The position numbers and the translations under genes are program-made. Shown one piece after another: positions 1-9,600 of a stretch of 64,000 bases of DNA. The notes under the pieces were generated by a model. It saw only the letters and a program-made list of their open reading frames with translations, was not told the DNA's origin and searched no databases. The stretch lies in NCBI GenBank assembly GCA_028554795.2, contig JAPYKE020000270.1:823501-887500 (forward strand), read 5' to 3'. Positions within the stretch are counted from its first letter, which is position 1. Every line of letters starts with the position of its first letter. The DNA comes from Sinohyriopsis cumingii (taxonomy: Eukaryota; Mollusca; Bivalvia; Unionida; Unionidae).

Positions 1-1
1 G

Positions 2-499
2 TCCGAAACAGAAAAATCGCAAAAGTACGGTCAACTCTTGCAACGACTGAAACTCTTTCCCCAGAAAGCTTTAGACGAAACAGCTCTACCCACTCTGAAA
101 GATTTTAAGACCTTGATGAAAAGTCCAGCACCATCACCAGTACCAGTACCAGTACCAGTACCAGTACCAGTACCACCAGTACCCGTGACCAAGACAGAAA
201 AAGGAGAAGAAGAGGAAGGGTTTCAAACTCCACCAGAAAAAGTACGCAAGTTAACAACACCACCTACCTCCAGAATTGGATGGATTAAAAGGATGATGGC
301 CACCCCTTCTTCATCACAAGAGAAAAAGAAAGTGAAGACAGAAGTGAAGACAGAAGTGAAACAAGAACTGATATCCCCCGCTCAGACATTCTTCTCCTCT
401 TCGACACCTATTGCTGGCCGCACACGCAAAGCATTGCAATCCAAGAAAATACCCCAAGAGAAAAAGAGTAGCATCCTCCAAGAGTGGGTGTCTTATTAA
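2..499 (+). CDS. 5'-truncated Polinton protein with Pro-Val repeat tract (unknown function)
   Basis: The frame is open from the window edge (position 2) to the stop at 497-499, so the real start lies upstream; the first internal Met is at 38. The product is hydrophilic, with an N-terminal helical stretch, a Pro-Val dipeptide run from repeated CCAGTA-type hexamers (about 136-180), an acidic patch, then Lys/Glu-rich sequence with two tandem KTEV copies. Position just upstream of the integrase and transcription in the same direction make it part of the outer element. I do not recognise a family. The PV run is a repeat expansion and may vary between copies. Confidence 0.5.
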   Translation, partial: SETEKSQKYGQLLQRLKLFPQKALDETALPTLKDFKTLMKSPAPSPVPVPVPVPVPVPPVPVTKTEKGEEEEGFQTPPEKVRKLTTPPTSRIGWIKRMMATPSSSQEKKKVKTEVKTEVKQELISPAQTFFSSSTPIAGRTRKALQSKKIPQEKKSSILQEWVSY

Positions 500-521
500 C
501 ACACCAACCAACACAAAAAAA

Positions 522-1622
522 ATGGAAAAAGTCTTAGCCAGCATTTACTACGATCCCTCCCATCCTGCAGGTTACGCAGGAGTTCAAAAATTGTATCGTG
601 CTGCCAAAAACGCGACTGAAAAGTCTCCGTTTACCTCAAGTGCAACGATGGTTACAAGAACAAGCTACCTACACTTTACACAAACCCATTCGACGCAAGT
701 TTGCCAGAAGTCGCACCCGAGTGGAAGGCATCGATCATCAATGGCAAGCCGATTTAGCCGATGTCTCTCATTTGGCCAGCTACAATCGTGGCTACAAATA
801 TTTGTTTTGTGTCATCGACGTCTTTTCCAAATTTGCCTGGGTCGTGCCCTTGACTTCCAAATCGAGCAGCGAGCCCTGCAACGGGTGTTGAAACAAAGCG
901 GTCGTCACCCTCTTCGATGGCAAACGGACAAAGGCACCGAATTTCTGAACCAAGCTTTCCAAAAAGAATTAAAGAAACGTGACATTCATTTTTTTACCAC
1001 CGAGAATCCCGAAACCAAAGCCAGCATCATGGAACGTTTTCAACGCACTTTGAAAGAACGCATGTGGAAATATTTTACGCATCACCACACTCTGAAGTAC
1101 ATCGACATCTTACCGCACCTGGTGCAAGCGTAGAACCAATCTTACCATTGAAGCATCGGACGTGCCCCGCAAGACGTGACTCCCGACAACGAAGTGTTGG
1201 TGGTTGAGCGTCTGTTTGGTACGTCCCCTACGAGGGCTGTCCCCGAGAAAAGCGGAATGTTGGCCGTAGGAGATTGGGTGCGCATTGGCAAAACCAAACG
1301 CACTTTCGACAAAGGTTACTTACCTAACTGGACGACCGAATTGTTTCGCGTCACTGGACGAGTGCATGGCCGTCATCCTGTCGTCTATAAATTGGAAGAC
1401 ATGAACGGAGAAGTGCTCAAAGGAACGTTTTATTTGCCCGAGTTACAACGTGTGACCAAAAAAGAAGACGACGTATACGACATCGAAAGCATTCTCGAAC
1501 GCAGAACCCGTAAAGTGGGCAAACGACGTGTCAAAGAAGTCAAAGTACGTTGGAAAGGATATCCACCCAGTTTCGATTCTTGGATCGACGCTTCGCAAGT
1601 CATCGAGTATAAAAAGAAGTGA
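522..1622 (+). pseudogene. Chromodomain integrase of the outer element, inactivated
   Basis: A retrovirus-like (rve) integrase of Polinton type. The catalytic Asp lies in a WQAD context (about 750), the second Asp in QTDKGTEF (about 925), and the Glu in a MERF context (about 1030). A C-terminal chromodomain follows (about 1480-1610, with a WKGYPPSFDSW motif). The frame is broken at least four times. One extra base lies near the A-run at 615-619. A second frame change lies near 865-875, probably a small deletion. There are two nonsense codons in one frame, TAG at 1131-1133 and TGA at 1149-1151. The start at 522 is the first ATG of the N-terminal frame. The chromodomain distinguishes it from the inner element's integrase, which lacks one. 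It cannot make a full-length enzyme as it stands. Confidence 0.85.
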
Positions 1623-1627
1623 CCATC

Positions 1628-2047
1628 ATGCCCTTTCACACAGCAGACGCAGCTACGTCGACCACTCCTTCTTCACCTAGTTCTTCTGTGCAAGATTTAC
1701 AAAAACATCCCTTGTGGGTGTGGTGTGGAGAACGTGTGCCTAAAACGCAAATCGTCTTTTTCTGCCAAATCTTCGTGGTGTATTGTGTCATCGGGGCAGC
1801 CATCGCCAATTTGAGTTTGCAACAAGGAGACAAACAATTGTGGACCATTTTATTGAGCAGTTGCATCGGTTACCTGCTTCCTAATCCCTCCCTGAAATTC
1901 ACCTCGAACGGGAACCCCGGGAACCTTGTGTCCAGTGCCAGTGCCAGTCACCACTTCAACCACAATCAGAACCCCATTTTAGACGGAGACACGCCTCTGA
2001 CGTCCAGCAATATCCCCTCGGACAGCCACAGAACTCTGGAGTTATGA
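1628..2047 (+). CDS. Small Polinton membrane protein with two hydrophobic segments
   Basis: About 139 residues from the ATG at 1628; the frame also opens at a GTG at 1619. After a Ser/Thr-rich N-terminus comes a conserved-looking block: a PKTQIVFFCQ motif, a first hydrophobic segment, NLSLQQ, then a second hydrophobic segment ending YLLPNP. This is the pattern I recall for the small membrane protein found between integrase and penton genes in Polintons. It probably acts in a membrane of the producing cell; its role is unknown. Its TGA overlaps the ATG of the penton-like gene (ATGA at 2044-2047), which suggests coupled or closely spaced expression. The frame is intact. Confidence 0.65.
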   Translation: MPFHTADAATSTTPSSPSSSVQDLQKHPLWVWCGERVPKTQIVFFCQIFVVYCVIGAAIANLSLQQGDKQLWTILLSSCIGYLLPNPSLKFTSNGNPGNLVSSASASHHFNHNQNPILDGDTPLTSSNIPSDSHRTLEL

Positions 2048-2958
2048 GTCACCAAAACCAATTTTACTTAACCTTACCCAGTGACAGTTCCATGGAGGTG
2101 TTTCCCCACAACACGTTGTGCTGTTACACGGCCAAATTACCTCAGGCCATCCCCTTAGATCACGAAGCCCATTGGGAAGTGGCTTTGGTAGAAATGATTC
2201 ACCCTGCACAAATCCAAAACATCACCGAAAAGCAAAACACTTTTGAGGTCGAAATCATCAACCAACAATTACAAGAAGCCATGAATGACATCAGGTTTTC
2301 AGAGGACACAAGACCATCCAACAATACACCCTTCAATATCTACACCTTGAAAATTCCGGCAGGGTTTTATTTTAGCGGCCAACATTTGGTGGACACCATT
2401 GCTTCCAGGTTCGAGTTAGCTTTTGGCAAAGCCCTGAACAGAATCAAAAAAAGTGTCACCCAGGAGTACCATAAAGTGGCTCGTCGCTTACTGATGAAAT
2501 TTCAGGATAGCCAAACGTTGTCCATCAGTTTTAATCGTGACTTGTTTGATATTTTAGGTGGAGACACAAAAATGGCTCCAAATTTTAAACCAAAGATCAA
2601 CAGCAATACGGAATTTTATAAGTTTTTTCGATTCCCTGTAGAACTGAACCAAGGACTGAATTTGATGTTTGTGTACTCCGATGTGGTGGAGTACAACGTG
2701 GTGGGACACACCTCCGTACCGTTACTGCGTGTCATTCCTTTCAAAGTGGATAGTACCACGATCAGTGACCAGGAAGGTGGAAACACCTATCACGTCCACC
2801 GGGAATTTTTCCATCCTCACTATTTGCCTGTCAGCAAGTCGTATTTGGACACGATCAACATTGCTATAAAAGGAGATCTGGGACAAAATATTCCATTCAC
2901 CAAAGGAAAAGTCACGGTGAAACTCCATTTTCGAAAACGGTTCTCTCACGACTCGTAA
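2044..2958 (+). CDS. Penton-like minor capsid protein of the outer element
   Basis: 304 residues, intact. The N-terminus (FYLTLPSDSSMEVFPHNT) and the segment LDHEAHWEVALVEMIHPAQ are typical of the Polinton minor capsid (single-jelly-roll, penton) family. Beta-strand-rich sequence follows, with a C-terminal VKLHFRKR end as in other family members. It is expected to occupy the vertices of an icosahedral capsid. It starts inside the stop of the upstream membrane-protein gene and is followed 3 bp later by the pVI-like gene. Neighbouring intact capsid genes beside a dead integrase suggest that the structural genes decayed later or were kept longer. Confidence 0.8.
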   Translation: MSHQNQFYLTLPSDSSMEVFPHNTLCCYTAKLPQAIPLDHEAHWEVALVEMIHPAQIQNITEKQNTFEVEIINQQLQEAMNDIRFSEDTRPSNNTPFNIYTLKIPAGFYFSGQHLVDTIASRFELAFGKALNRIKKSVTQEYHKVARRLLMKFQDSQTLSISFNRDLFDILGGDTKMAPNFKPKINSNTEFYKFFRFPVELNQGLNLMFVYSDVVEYNVVGHTSVPLLRVIPFKVDSTTISDQEGGNTYHVHREFFHPHYLPVSKSYLDTINIAIKGDLGQNIPFTKGKVTVKLHFRKRFSHDS

Positions 2959-2961
2959 GTC

Positions 2962-3378
2962 ATGTATCCAGTGTACCGAGGGGTTGCTCGACAGCGAGGA
3001 CACGGCTTAGGAGATATGTTAAAATCGGCCTTTCGTTCGGTGGCTCCAGTATTGAAACCGATGGTGACACACGGATTGCACGCCTTGAAAGATGCGGCAC
3101 TGACGCAAGGCAAAGAATTTCTCCAAAATGTCATCATCGACAAACAAAACCCTAAAGAAGCCTTCATGAGGGCAGGCAAAAATGTCTTGCTGCAAACGGG
3201 CAAAGACCTTTTGGGCCGACAAGACACACCTATAAATGCCCTGCACGCTACCGAGTCAGGCATTCAGCAAGGACAAGGCAGAAAGAGACGACGAAGAAAA
3301 CACCCTTTCACCAGACTTCAAGCTAGAAAGGCCAAGAAAAGAAGAACCGTTCGAGACTTAGACGTTTTCGATTATTGA
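2962..3378 (+). CDS. Adenovirus pVI-like internal capsid protein of the outer element
   Basis: 138 residues. Near the N-terminus is a Gly-rich GLGDMLKSAFRSVAPVLKP amphipathic segment, the hallmark of pVI-like membrane-lytic proteins in Polintons. A central helical part and a strongly basic C-terminus follow (KRRRRK and KKRRTVRDLDVFDY), fitting nucleic-acid or capsid binding. It lies between penton and MCP genes, the usual Polinton order. The function (packing inside the shell and endosomal membrane disruption) is inferred from the adenovirus family, not shown here. The frame is intact. Confidence 0.65.
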   Translation: MYPVYRGVARQRGHGLGDMLKSAFRSVAPVLKPMVTHGLHALKDAALTQGKEFLQNVIIDKQNPKEAFMRAGKNVLLQTGKDLLGRQDTPINALHATESGIQQGQGRKRRRRKHPFTRLQARKAKKRRTVRDLDVFDY

Positions 3379-3393
3379 GAAAGAACAAAAAAA

Positions 3394-4240
3394 ATGATGC
3401 ACCGAGAGTCTTGCGCTTGTTCCAAGTCGGAACTGGACCTGTTTGCCATGCCCCCCACCATGATGACCATGCAAGAATCCCAATGGGTGGAATTTCATCC
3501 CGTCTCCTCATTGGCCGATTCCGCTCCCATCGAGTTTGAAATCAAAGGAGAGCCCGAAGATTACATCGATCTGAATAGCAGTTACTTGTACCTGAAAGTC
3601 AAAATTCTAGATAAGACTGGAGGTGCTATAGACGATGAAGCAGTAGCTCCCGTCAACAATTTCATGCATTCCTTGTTCAGTGGAGTGGACTTGTACTTGA
3701 ATAACAAACTGGTCAGTAGCAGCATGGATACTTACCCTTATCGTGCCTACCTGGAAAATCTCTTGACGTACGGAATAGATGCCAAGAACACTCATCTCAA
3801 TGCCTGTGTGCTATGGGAAGCTGACGAACCTACCAAGTTTGAAAATTTGGAAACTGATGAAAAGAAAGACAACAATGACGGATTTGTAGAACGAAGAAAG
3901 AGAATCACGGGAGTCAACACAAATTTAGAACTGATGGATCGTTTGCATTTGGACATGTGGTTGCAAGAAAAGTATTTGCTGAACGGGGTGGATATCCGTC
4001 TGAGACTGAATCGTAGCAGTGCCGCTTTCCATTTGATGGCTGATAGTGACGGTTACAAAACCAAAATCCTAGAAGCCAGACTCTACGTATGCCGTGTGGA
4101 AGTGTTACCTAAAGTGGGAAACGACATCAGTCAGACGTTGAGCAGAACGACCGCCAAGTATCCCATACGACGCGTGGAAGTGAAAACCTTCACCATTCCC
4201 AAGGGACAGCGATCCATGATCGAAGATCATCTGTTCCAAG
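3394..4240 (+). pseudogene. Outer-element major capsid protein, 5' part (split by inner element)
   Basis: N-terminal about 282 codons of a double-jelly-roll MCP of the kind annotated in many animal genomes as F54H12.2-like. Recognisable segments are VEFHPVSSLADSAPIEFEI, DYIDLNSSYLYLKVKI and NNFMHSLFSGVDLYLNN. Coding ends at 4240, where the inner element begins. The frame then reads 32 codons into the inner terminal repeat, stopping at 4336-4338. The remainder resumes at 19289 in a frame that is compatible across the duplicated 5 bp. Without the inner element the gene would be of normal length (about 437 codons). So insertion is the only visible lesion in this gene. Confidence 0.9.
4236..4240. 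repeat. Target site duplication CCAAG, left copy
   Basis: CCAAG immediately precedes the left terminal repeat and recurs directly after the right terminal repeat (19289-19293). Five-bp duplication fits a retrovirus-like integrase. The MCP coding phase is consistent on both sides when one copy is counted. Confidence 0.85.
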
Positions 4241-4479
4241 AGCAGCAGAGGGGGCGAATCGGACATTTTGTCCAATCGTTATTTTGCTTAATTAATACTT
4301 TCTGCACTCAACGATCTAGTGTCGTCAGCGCCTGGTAAAAAAAAAACGACGAATTCGTTGGGGGATCGTCGCGTCGTCATTTGGTTTAATTAACACCTTC
4401 TGCGCGTCGATCCCCAGCGTCGTCAGCGTCCGGTAAGCACATCGACGACCGCGTCGATGTCGTCGCCCCCTCTGCTGCT
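4241..4479 (+). repeat. Left terminal inverted repeat of inner element (239 bp)
   Basis: Reverse complement matches 19050-19288 at all but two adjacent positions. The repeat is itself bracketed by a 17-bp inverted repeat (AGCAGCAGAGGGGGCGA at 4241-4257 and its complement at 4463-4479). Inside are two diverged direct units (4279-4338 and 4376-4436) sharing a TTAATTAA core and a GTCGTCAGCG...GGTAA end. A small hairpin (GGACA/TGTCC) lies just inside the outer end. Confidence 0.93.
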
Positions 4480-4511
4480 AAGGAGTTGTTTACAATGAAA
4501 ATTATTTACAA

Positions 4512-5186
4512 CTAACCGAATATTTGGTCAAGTCCGATACGATATCGTGTCCGAGGATCATGTAAATTTATCGTTACGAATCCATGTGGGGTTGACTGAG
4601 CATGACTAAAAAAGTTTCGAAAAACATTAAAGTCCATGTCACCGCCGCACCATGTCTGCCAAATATTTCGTAGCGTGTGTGTATCAACGCCGTTGAATAC
4701 AGCAAGAATATTGCAGTTGTCTCTAATTACTTTTGGAATCTGAGTGTATCGTTGAGTGACATATATCACGTCAGTGTTTTTATGCCTGCCTCTGGAAAAT
4801 ATCCTAGCTGGGTTTTTTTGATTGTCTAACATAACATCATCGTACACGACTAGATTGTTAACGTCGCCATCAATATCATCAATACCCGGTGCATCATTGA
4901 TATCTGTAATAAACTCGATGACATTTTTTTTAGCGATCGCTGATGCATTCTCGTTGAAATCTTTCAACACCTCGTAGCATCGTTGATCATCTACGCTAGG
5001 AGCAACCAAATACAACTTATCCCACTTCATCCATCTCATTATTAAATTGAGTAACAATTGCGTCTTGCCGGATCCAGATGGTCCGATGATAATCATCCGG
5101 ATCGAGTTTGGTAACGCTGCAACATGCTTAACTGGTTCTCTTGTTTTAGTCGCCGAAAAATCAATTATATTCATATTTCTATACAT
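4512..5186 (-). CDS. A32-type genome-packaging ATPase
   Basis: 224 residues. It carries a Walker A (GPSGSGKTQ, about residues 35-43) and a Walker B-like segment (NNLVVYDDVMLD). A Q-containing sensor region (VIYVTQRYTQIPKVIRDNCN) follows, as in the FtsK/HerA-superfamily packaging ATPases of nucleocytoplasmic viruses, adintoviruses and Polintons. It is expected to drive DNA into preformed capsids. The gene is transcribed toward the left terminal repeat, ending 32 bp from it. Its start lies 5 bp from the divergent zinc-ribbon gene, so both must share a very compact bidirectional promoter. A second Met lies at codon 5. Length is usual for the family. Confidence 0.85.
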   Translation of the reverse strand: MYRNMNIIDFSATKTREPVKHVAALPNSIRMIIIGPSGSGKTQLLLNLIMRWMKWDKLYLVAPSVDDQRCYEVLKDFNENASAIAKKNVIEFITDINDAPGIDDIDGDVNNLVVYDDVMLDNQKNPARIFSRGRHKNTDVIYVTQRYTQIPKVIRDNCNILAVFNGVDTHTLRNIWQTWCGGDMDFNVFRNFFSHAQSTPHGFVTINLHDPRTRYRIGLDQIFG

Positions 5187-5191
5187 AAATT

Positions 5192-5470
5192 ATGGATCTA
5201 TATTGTGTGAAGTGTAGAGTGCGTACTGGCACAAATGATATGACAACCGTTACAACAAGAAATAATAGATCGGCGCTTACTGGTAAGTGTGTACAATGCG
5301 GTACAAAGAAATTTAGATTTATTTCTATTAGACCCGGAGATGTTTTAAAAAAAAGCGAGGAGGTGATATTGCAGCCAAGTTATCAAAACTCCCCGGAACA
5401 CCGTGGGCAAAGTATCCAGGAGAAAAGCACCTCCCAGGATATAGCTACTGTGGCCCCGGAACACGATTAG
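5192..5470 (+). CDS. Zinc-ribbon (DUF5679-like) protein, 0-frame product
   Basis: 92 residues. The first 45 form a compact zinc ribbon: YCVKC near residue 4 and KCVQCGTKKFRF near residue 33, with the spacing I associate with DUF5679. After about residue 50 (after the TTTTAAAAAAAA run at 5343-5354) the sequence turns low-complexity and unlike any domain. Meanwhile the -1 frame becomes a clear PLA2-like domain. So the last 40 or so residues in this frame are probably either a short alternative tail or not the main product. It is divergent from the ATPase gene. Confidence 0.7.
   Translation: MDLYCVKCRVRTGTNDMTTVTTRNNRSALTGKCVQCGTKKFRFISIRPGDVLKKSEEVILQPSYQNSPEHRGQSIQEKSTSQDIATVAPEHD
5344..5434 (+). 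promoter_or_regulatory. Candidate -1 ribosomal frameshift signal
   Basis: In the zinc-ribbon frame the run is read as T_TTA_AAA_AAA, a canonical X_XXY_YYZ slippery heptamer (5344-5350), with a second A_AAA_AAA option (5347-5353). After a 5-8 nt spacer, GGAGGTG (5359-5365) is exactly complementary to CACCTCC (5428-5434), which could close a long-loop stem or pseudoknot. A -1 slip fuses the zinc ribbon to the PLA2-like domain. The alternative is loss of one A from the run, by mutation or assembly error. Confidence 0.5.
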
Positions 5471-5715
5471 ATATCAGACTCGATGATCAAAATCAGCCCA
5501 AACCCGGTGAGTATCCAATAAACGCTATCGATAAGGCGTGTCATGCTCATGATGTTGCTTACAAAAGTAGCGATCTGCAACAGCGTCATATCGCGGATGT
5601 AAAATTAATTCACGCATTAAATGCTATTCCTGATAAATCCGTCAAAGAAAAATTGGCCTCATGGTTGGTAAAATCGGCTATGAAAGGTAAATTAATGATG
5701 GGCGCTGGTAATTAA
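5353..5715 (+). CDS. Phospholipase A2-like domain, -1 frame extension of the zinc-ribbon gene
   Basis: Read in the -1 frame from the A-run, this gives a PLA2-like domain. It has a YCGPGT calcium-loop-type motif, then DKACHAHDVAY carrying the His-Asp catalytic pair, and ends at TAA 5713-5715. This compact form resembles the PLA2 domain of parvovirus VP1 and of some adintovirus/Polinton proteins, where it helps virions leave endosomes. In this frame there is a TAG just upstream (about 5329) and no ATG before the core motifs. It therefore cannot be translated alone, and needs -1 frameshifting, transcript slippage, or is a broken gene. The integrase starts 7 bp downstream. Confidence 0.75.
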   Translation, partial: KRGGDIAAKLSKLPGTPWAKYPGEKHLPGYSYCGPGTRLDIRLDDQNQPKPGEYPINAIDKACHAHDVAYKSSDLQQRHIADVKLIHALNAIPDKSVKEKLASWLVKSAMKGKLMMGAGN

Positions 5716-5722
5716 TAACAAC

Positions 5723-6667
5723 ATGGAATCCATCTATTATTCTCCGAGAGGATACTGGAAGGGGAAGGCCGCAATTGGTAAGCTTGCAAGCGCTGCAAAG
5801 GTAACAAAAACCACTGCGGCTAATTGGTTATCCAAACAGGCTATATGGCAAATCTATCTACCACCGCCTAAACAAATCAACTTCTCGCGCTTTGATGTCA
5901 GCGTACCTAATGAAGTTCATCAGGCTGATATACTATTTTTGCCGCATGACAACGGTTACAAATACGCGCTAACCGTAGTTGATGTTGCGAGTCGATACAA
6001 ACAAGCGGAGCCGTTAAAAACAAAGTCGGCAACTGAAGTAGCCGCTGCGTTTGAAAGAATTTATCGAAGAGGCCCTCTGCGCTGGCCAAATCTATTACAA
6101 GTTGATCCCGGTAGTGAATTTCGCGGCGCTGTTTTATCAACGCTGAAACATCATAGCGTCGCGATACGACGAGGTCATACTGCGCTACATCGTGATCAGG
6201 CAATTGTTGAACGATTCAATCGGACTCTCGCTGAACGGTTATTTGGATATCAATACGCGAAGGAATTCATCCAAGAAAAACGATCTCGTGAATGGGTCAA
6301 AAGGTTGCCAGGCGTAATTGCAGCGTTAAATAACGAGATTACCCGAGCAATCAACATGAAGCCCAGCGACGCGATTAAATACGAGTATATACCCGGAAAA
6401 TCAAAAATAGATAGCGTTTCCAAGCAGATTCTTGGCGATGTCACTGTTAGATATCTATATGAACCAGGAGAGCTTGAAGGCGGTAAAAAAAGAGCTACTG
6501 ATCCTATTTGGAGTGTTGCCACACATAACATATCAACGATAACACGATCAACTGGTAGACCACCGATCTATAGACTGGATTCAACTGCTCCTCAGCGCGG
6601 ATTTACACGCGAGCAACTACAAGTGATACCTGACGATACTCAATTACCCCCGCGTGGTCTTAACTAG
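5723..6667 (+). CDS. rve-family integrase of the inner element
   Basis: 314 residues, intact. The DDE triad is visible: Asp in HQADILFLPHDNGYKYALTV, Asp in QVDPGSEF, and Glu in AIVERFNRTL. An N-terminal helical region resembles the Polinton integrase start (YYSPRGYWKGKAAIGKLASAAK). The C-terminus has an SH3-like part (ending REQLQVIP) and no chromodomain, unlike the outer element's integrase. It should cut and join the 239-bp terminal repeats, and the observed 5-bp target duplication fits this enzyme class. Its stop overlaps by 8 bp the end of the convergent polymerase/helicase gene. Confidence 0.9.
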   Translation: MESIYYSPRGYWKGKAAIGKLASAAKVTKTTAANWLSKQAIWQIYLPPPKQINFSRFDVSVPNEVHQADILFLPHDNGYKYALTVVDVASRYKQAEPLKTKSATEVAAAFERIYRRGPLRWPNLLQVDPGSEFRGAVLSTLKHHSVAIRRGHTALHRDQAIVERFNRTLAERLFGYQYAKEFIQEKRSREWVKRLPGVIAALNNEITRAINMKPSDAIKYEYIPGKSKIDSVSKQILGDVTVRYLYEPGELEGGKKRATDPIWSVATHNISTITRSTGRPPIYRLDSTAPQRGFTREQLQVIPDDTQLPPRGLN

Positions 6668-9600
6668 CGCCGTTGCGTCTATTACACTCAAGACATGTCA
6701 ACCTCACATTGTTTTTGACATGACCGAGACTGTTATCAATCCTGTCCACGGTAAATTGGCGAGCGTCTTTATCCGAATAGCGCCAACTCATTATACAATT
6801 GCAACTCGCACAGTGATTATTCTGTTGTTGTCGTAACGCAATTATTAATTCGGCATCAATATCAAAACGCCGCTGTATTTTTTTATCCTGTTGGCGGTAA
6901 CCCGAGAGTTTTCTATCAATGACGCTTGCATCGATGACTCCGTCACTGGCTTTGTCACTGGCTTCGTCAATAACAATTCTTCGAAGCTGATTTATTCTCC
7001 GTACTCGGGACACTGCAAGATAGACTAGATTCGACCATTCGATGCGATTATCAACCATCCAAACAATTGTGTCCGTGATGGTTAGTCCCTGCGAGGAATG
7101 TATTGTTGTTGCGTATCCTAGCGTCCACGGGGATTTATCAGCACGTAGCGCGTCCTCGACGACACCGATATCAACGAGCACGATATCATTCAGCACGAGA
7201 ATTTGTTTTTTTGCCCCCGACGCTGTCGGGGCTGGAATTTCAACTTCAATGTTCTGCCGCCGTGTGTCCGCGGGTCTATAACATAACGGCACTGGACGCG
7301 TTGGAAACCTTTCCTTATGCAACGTAAACAACCTCCGCTGAAGTGTGTCTCTGACTATCTTTCTGCTCGCTACAATCAAATCGTTTGGTCTCCATGTTTC
7401 CCAGAATTCATTTAACGGCGTTTCCGGAATCACCTCGCGAATTATTTCACATTGAATTCTATCCGGCTGTAATCTGATTAATTTCTTAACCTCGCGCAGT
7501 TGTTCATCAAGTGCTCGGTAATCAGTATCGGTTTCTTCATAATAGTCCACAAAACCCCTTAACCAATCATGTGGACCCTCGCCGACAAATGGTGGTGGTT
7601 GGCCATGGTCGCCACACATGATTACCGCTGTATTCGCGCGCAGCAACCAATCAAGAAACATTTGTAAAGTATCTAACGAAACAGTACATATCTCATCCCA
7701 GATGATAATGTCGGGAATAAATTTTTCACCCATTCGATCAGGAGTCCACTCACCGCCGCTGTATCGAAAAAAGCTGTGATAAGTAACGGCGTCAACATTT
7801 CGTTGTTTTATCTCTCGCGCTAGTCTATGGGTCGGTGTAAGCACGATTATACTTGCCCGCGTTCGAAATAATTCAATTGCCCGAGTCGTCTTTCCTGACC
7901 CGCCACAGCCGCTTAAATAAACCGTCTTGTGTCTACAAATTGGATCAGAACACGATGGTGCATTAGACCATTCTGACAATTTATCACCGCGTAAGTAGTT
8001 GTTCTCAACGGTGACATCTGCTGACGGGGAATAATCGCGTCGTATTTCATTTTTAATTCTCCATGTACCCCAACTCTCGTCCGGACTAGTAAACTCGGCT
8101 ACGTTTTCCTTATACGCTACGTCAACATAAAACGAATCAACGGCTACTCTAACCGCGGTATCGGGAAATTTATTTATCATCGAGAATAAATTGATAGCGG
8201 CATAACCCAGCATAGACGCCCTCAAATGTGGATACGCCGGGCTGTCTCCATCGCTGTAGGTAACAACTGTACCCAACCTCGTTCCATTGGACAAGAAAGC
8301 TGTTTTGCAGTTCACGTATCTATTTTTTGCCACTGCGTCCTTGATTACGAAATCATATTCTGCGTCATCTATAATCAGCCGTGAGCAATATCGTTTGTAG
8401 TCGTGGTTTTTTCCACCTTGTGTGAACTTACCAATTATTCTTCTACCGAGATCTTTTGCCTCGCGGTTTCGTTGGTTAAATATCCTCCTGGACCATTCGA
8501 TGATATATTCCTCGTCGGCATCAATGTTTTTTCTGGACTCGTCAATTATGCTATCTAGACGCTCCGGTTCTGGTAACCAGACTTCAGTCTGTGCCCGGTA
8601 TGATATAATCGCGTCACTGACAATCAACGAAATTAGCATGCTACAATCAATCATATACCGTAGCAGCGCTATTGGCAGCCACTTCTTTTCAGCCATGTGT
8701 CTACCGATCCAAATATAGCAACAGCGATGGAGTCCTGCCGCGAATTCAAATGATACTATGCGAGCGAATCCGGTTAAATCAAAATCAGGCAGTGGTCCAT
8801 TAATAGCAACACGAGTCATTTCATGACTGGGGTGTCCAAATCGTCTAAAGTACTCAGCGGCGGATCCATACCCGAGAAAACTCGCTGGATAACAGGCAAC
8901 CATATCAACCGAGATCATAGCGTCGCGGCTGTATTCCGTGTTCCATAGTCCACCGTGATAGTATTCCAAACAACTGGATTGTACATCCGGCAGAAATTCC
9001 TTGCGCGTTGGTCTCCACGCATTTTTCCTTGCTGCAACATGAGCTACAACCGATGGAATCGTAAAACAATTTGTTAGCAGTTGTTCATCATGCTCTTCAA
9101 ATTCCATGGCGGTTTTTTTCATCCTGTTGTGAAATGCTTCAGTGCGATATAATTCGCCGTTTGGTCTTACAAACTGATCAAAGGTATCCGCATCGTTTTC
9201 AGCGCTGCGAAGTAACCACACTGATACAGGGTCGTTTTTACACAAGTAGGCAATAGCATCAAATAGTTTCCTCTCCGCGAGAAAACCATCCCTGGAGAAT
9301 TGTTCTCCCAGGAATTCTTCGGGTATATACTTTACTGTTCTATCCCGTGGAAATATTGTGATCGCGGGCGTCCATGCGTGTTCGTTATGATCAATAATTT
9401 TGATTGGGGTTCCCTTCGATTTATACTTCGATTCGTATAATACTTCACCGGTTATCGTTGTAACGGTTATTGGAAATCTCAGCGATGTTTCTAATCTCGC
9501 TATGTCGCTGATGGTTGCTCCACGCTCTTTTACGGTTAGTTCCCACTGGTTGATTTTGCTACGTCGTAAATCAGTCAATTTGTTTCCTCGACATGCATTT

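Noticed and set aside
4241-4338. Natural C-terminus of the outer MCP
   Set aside because: These 32 codons lie in the inner element's terminal repeat and match no capsid sequence.
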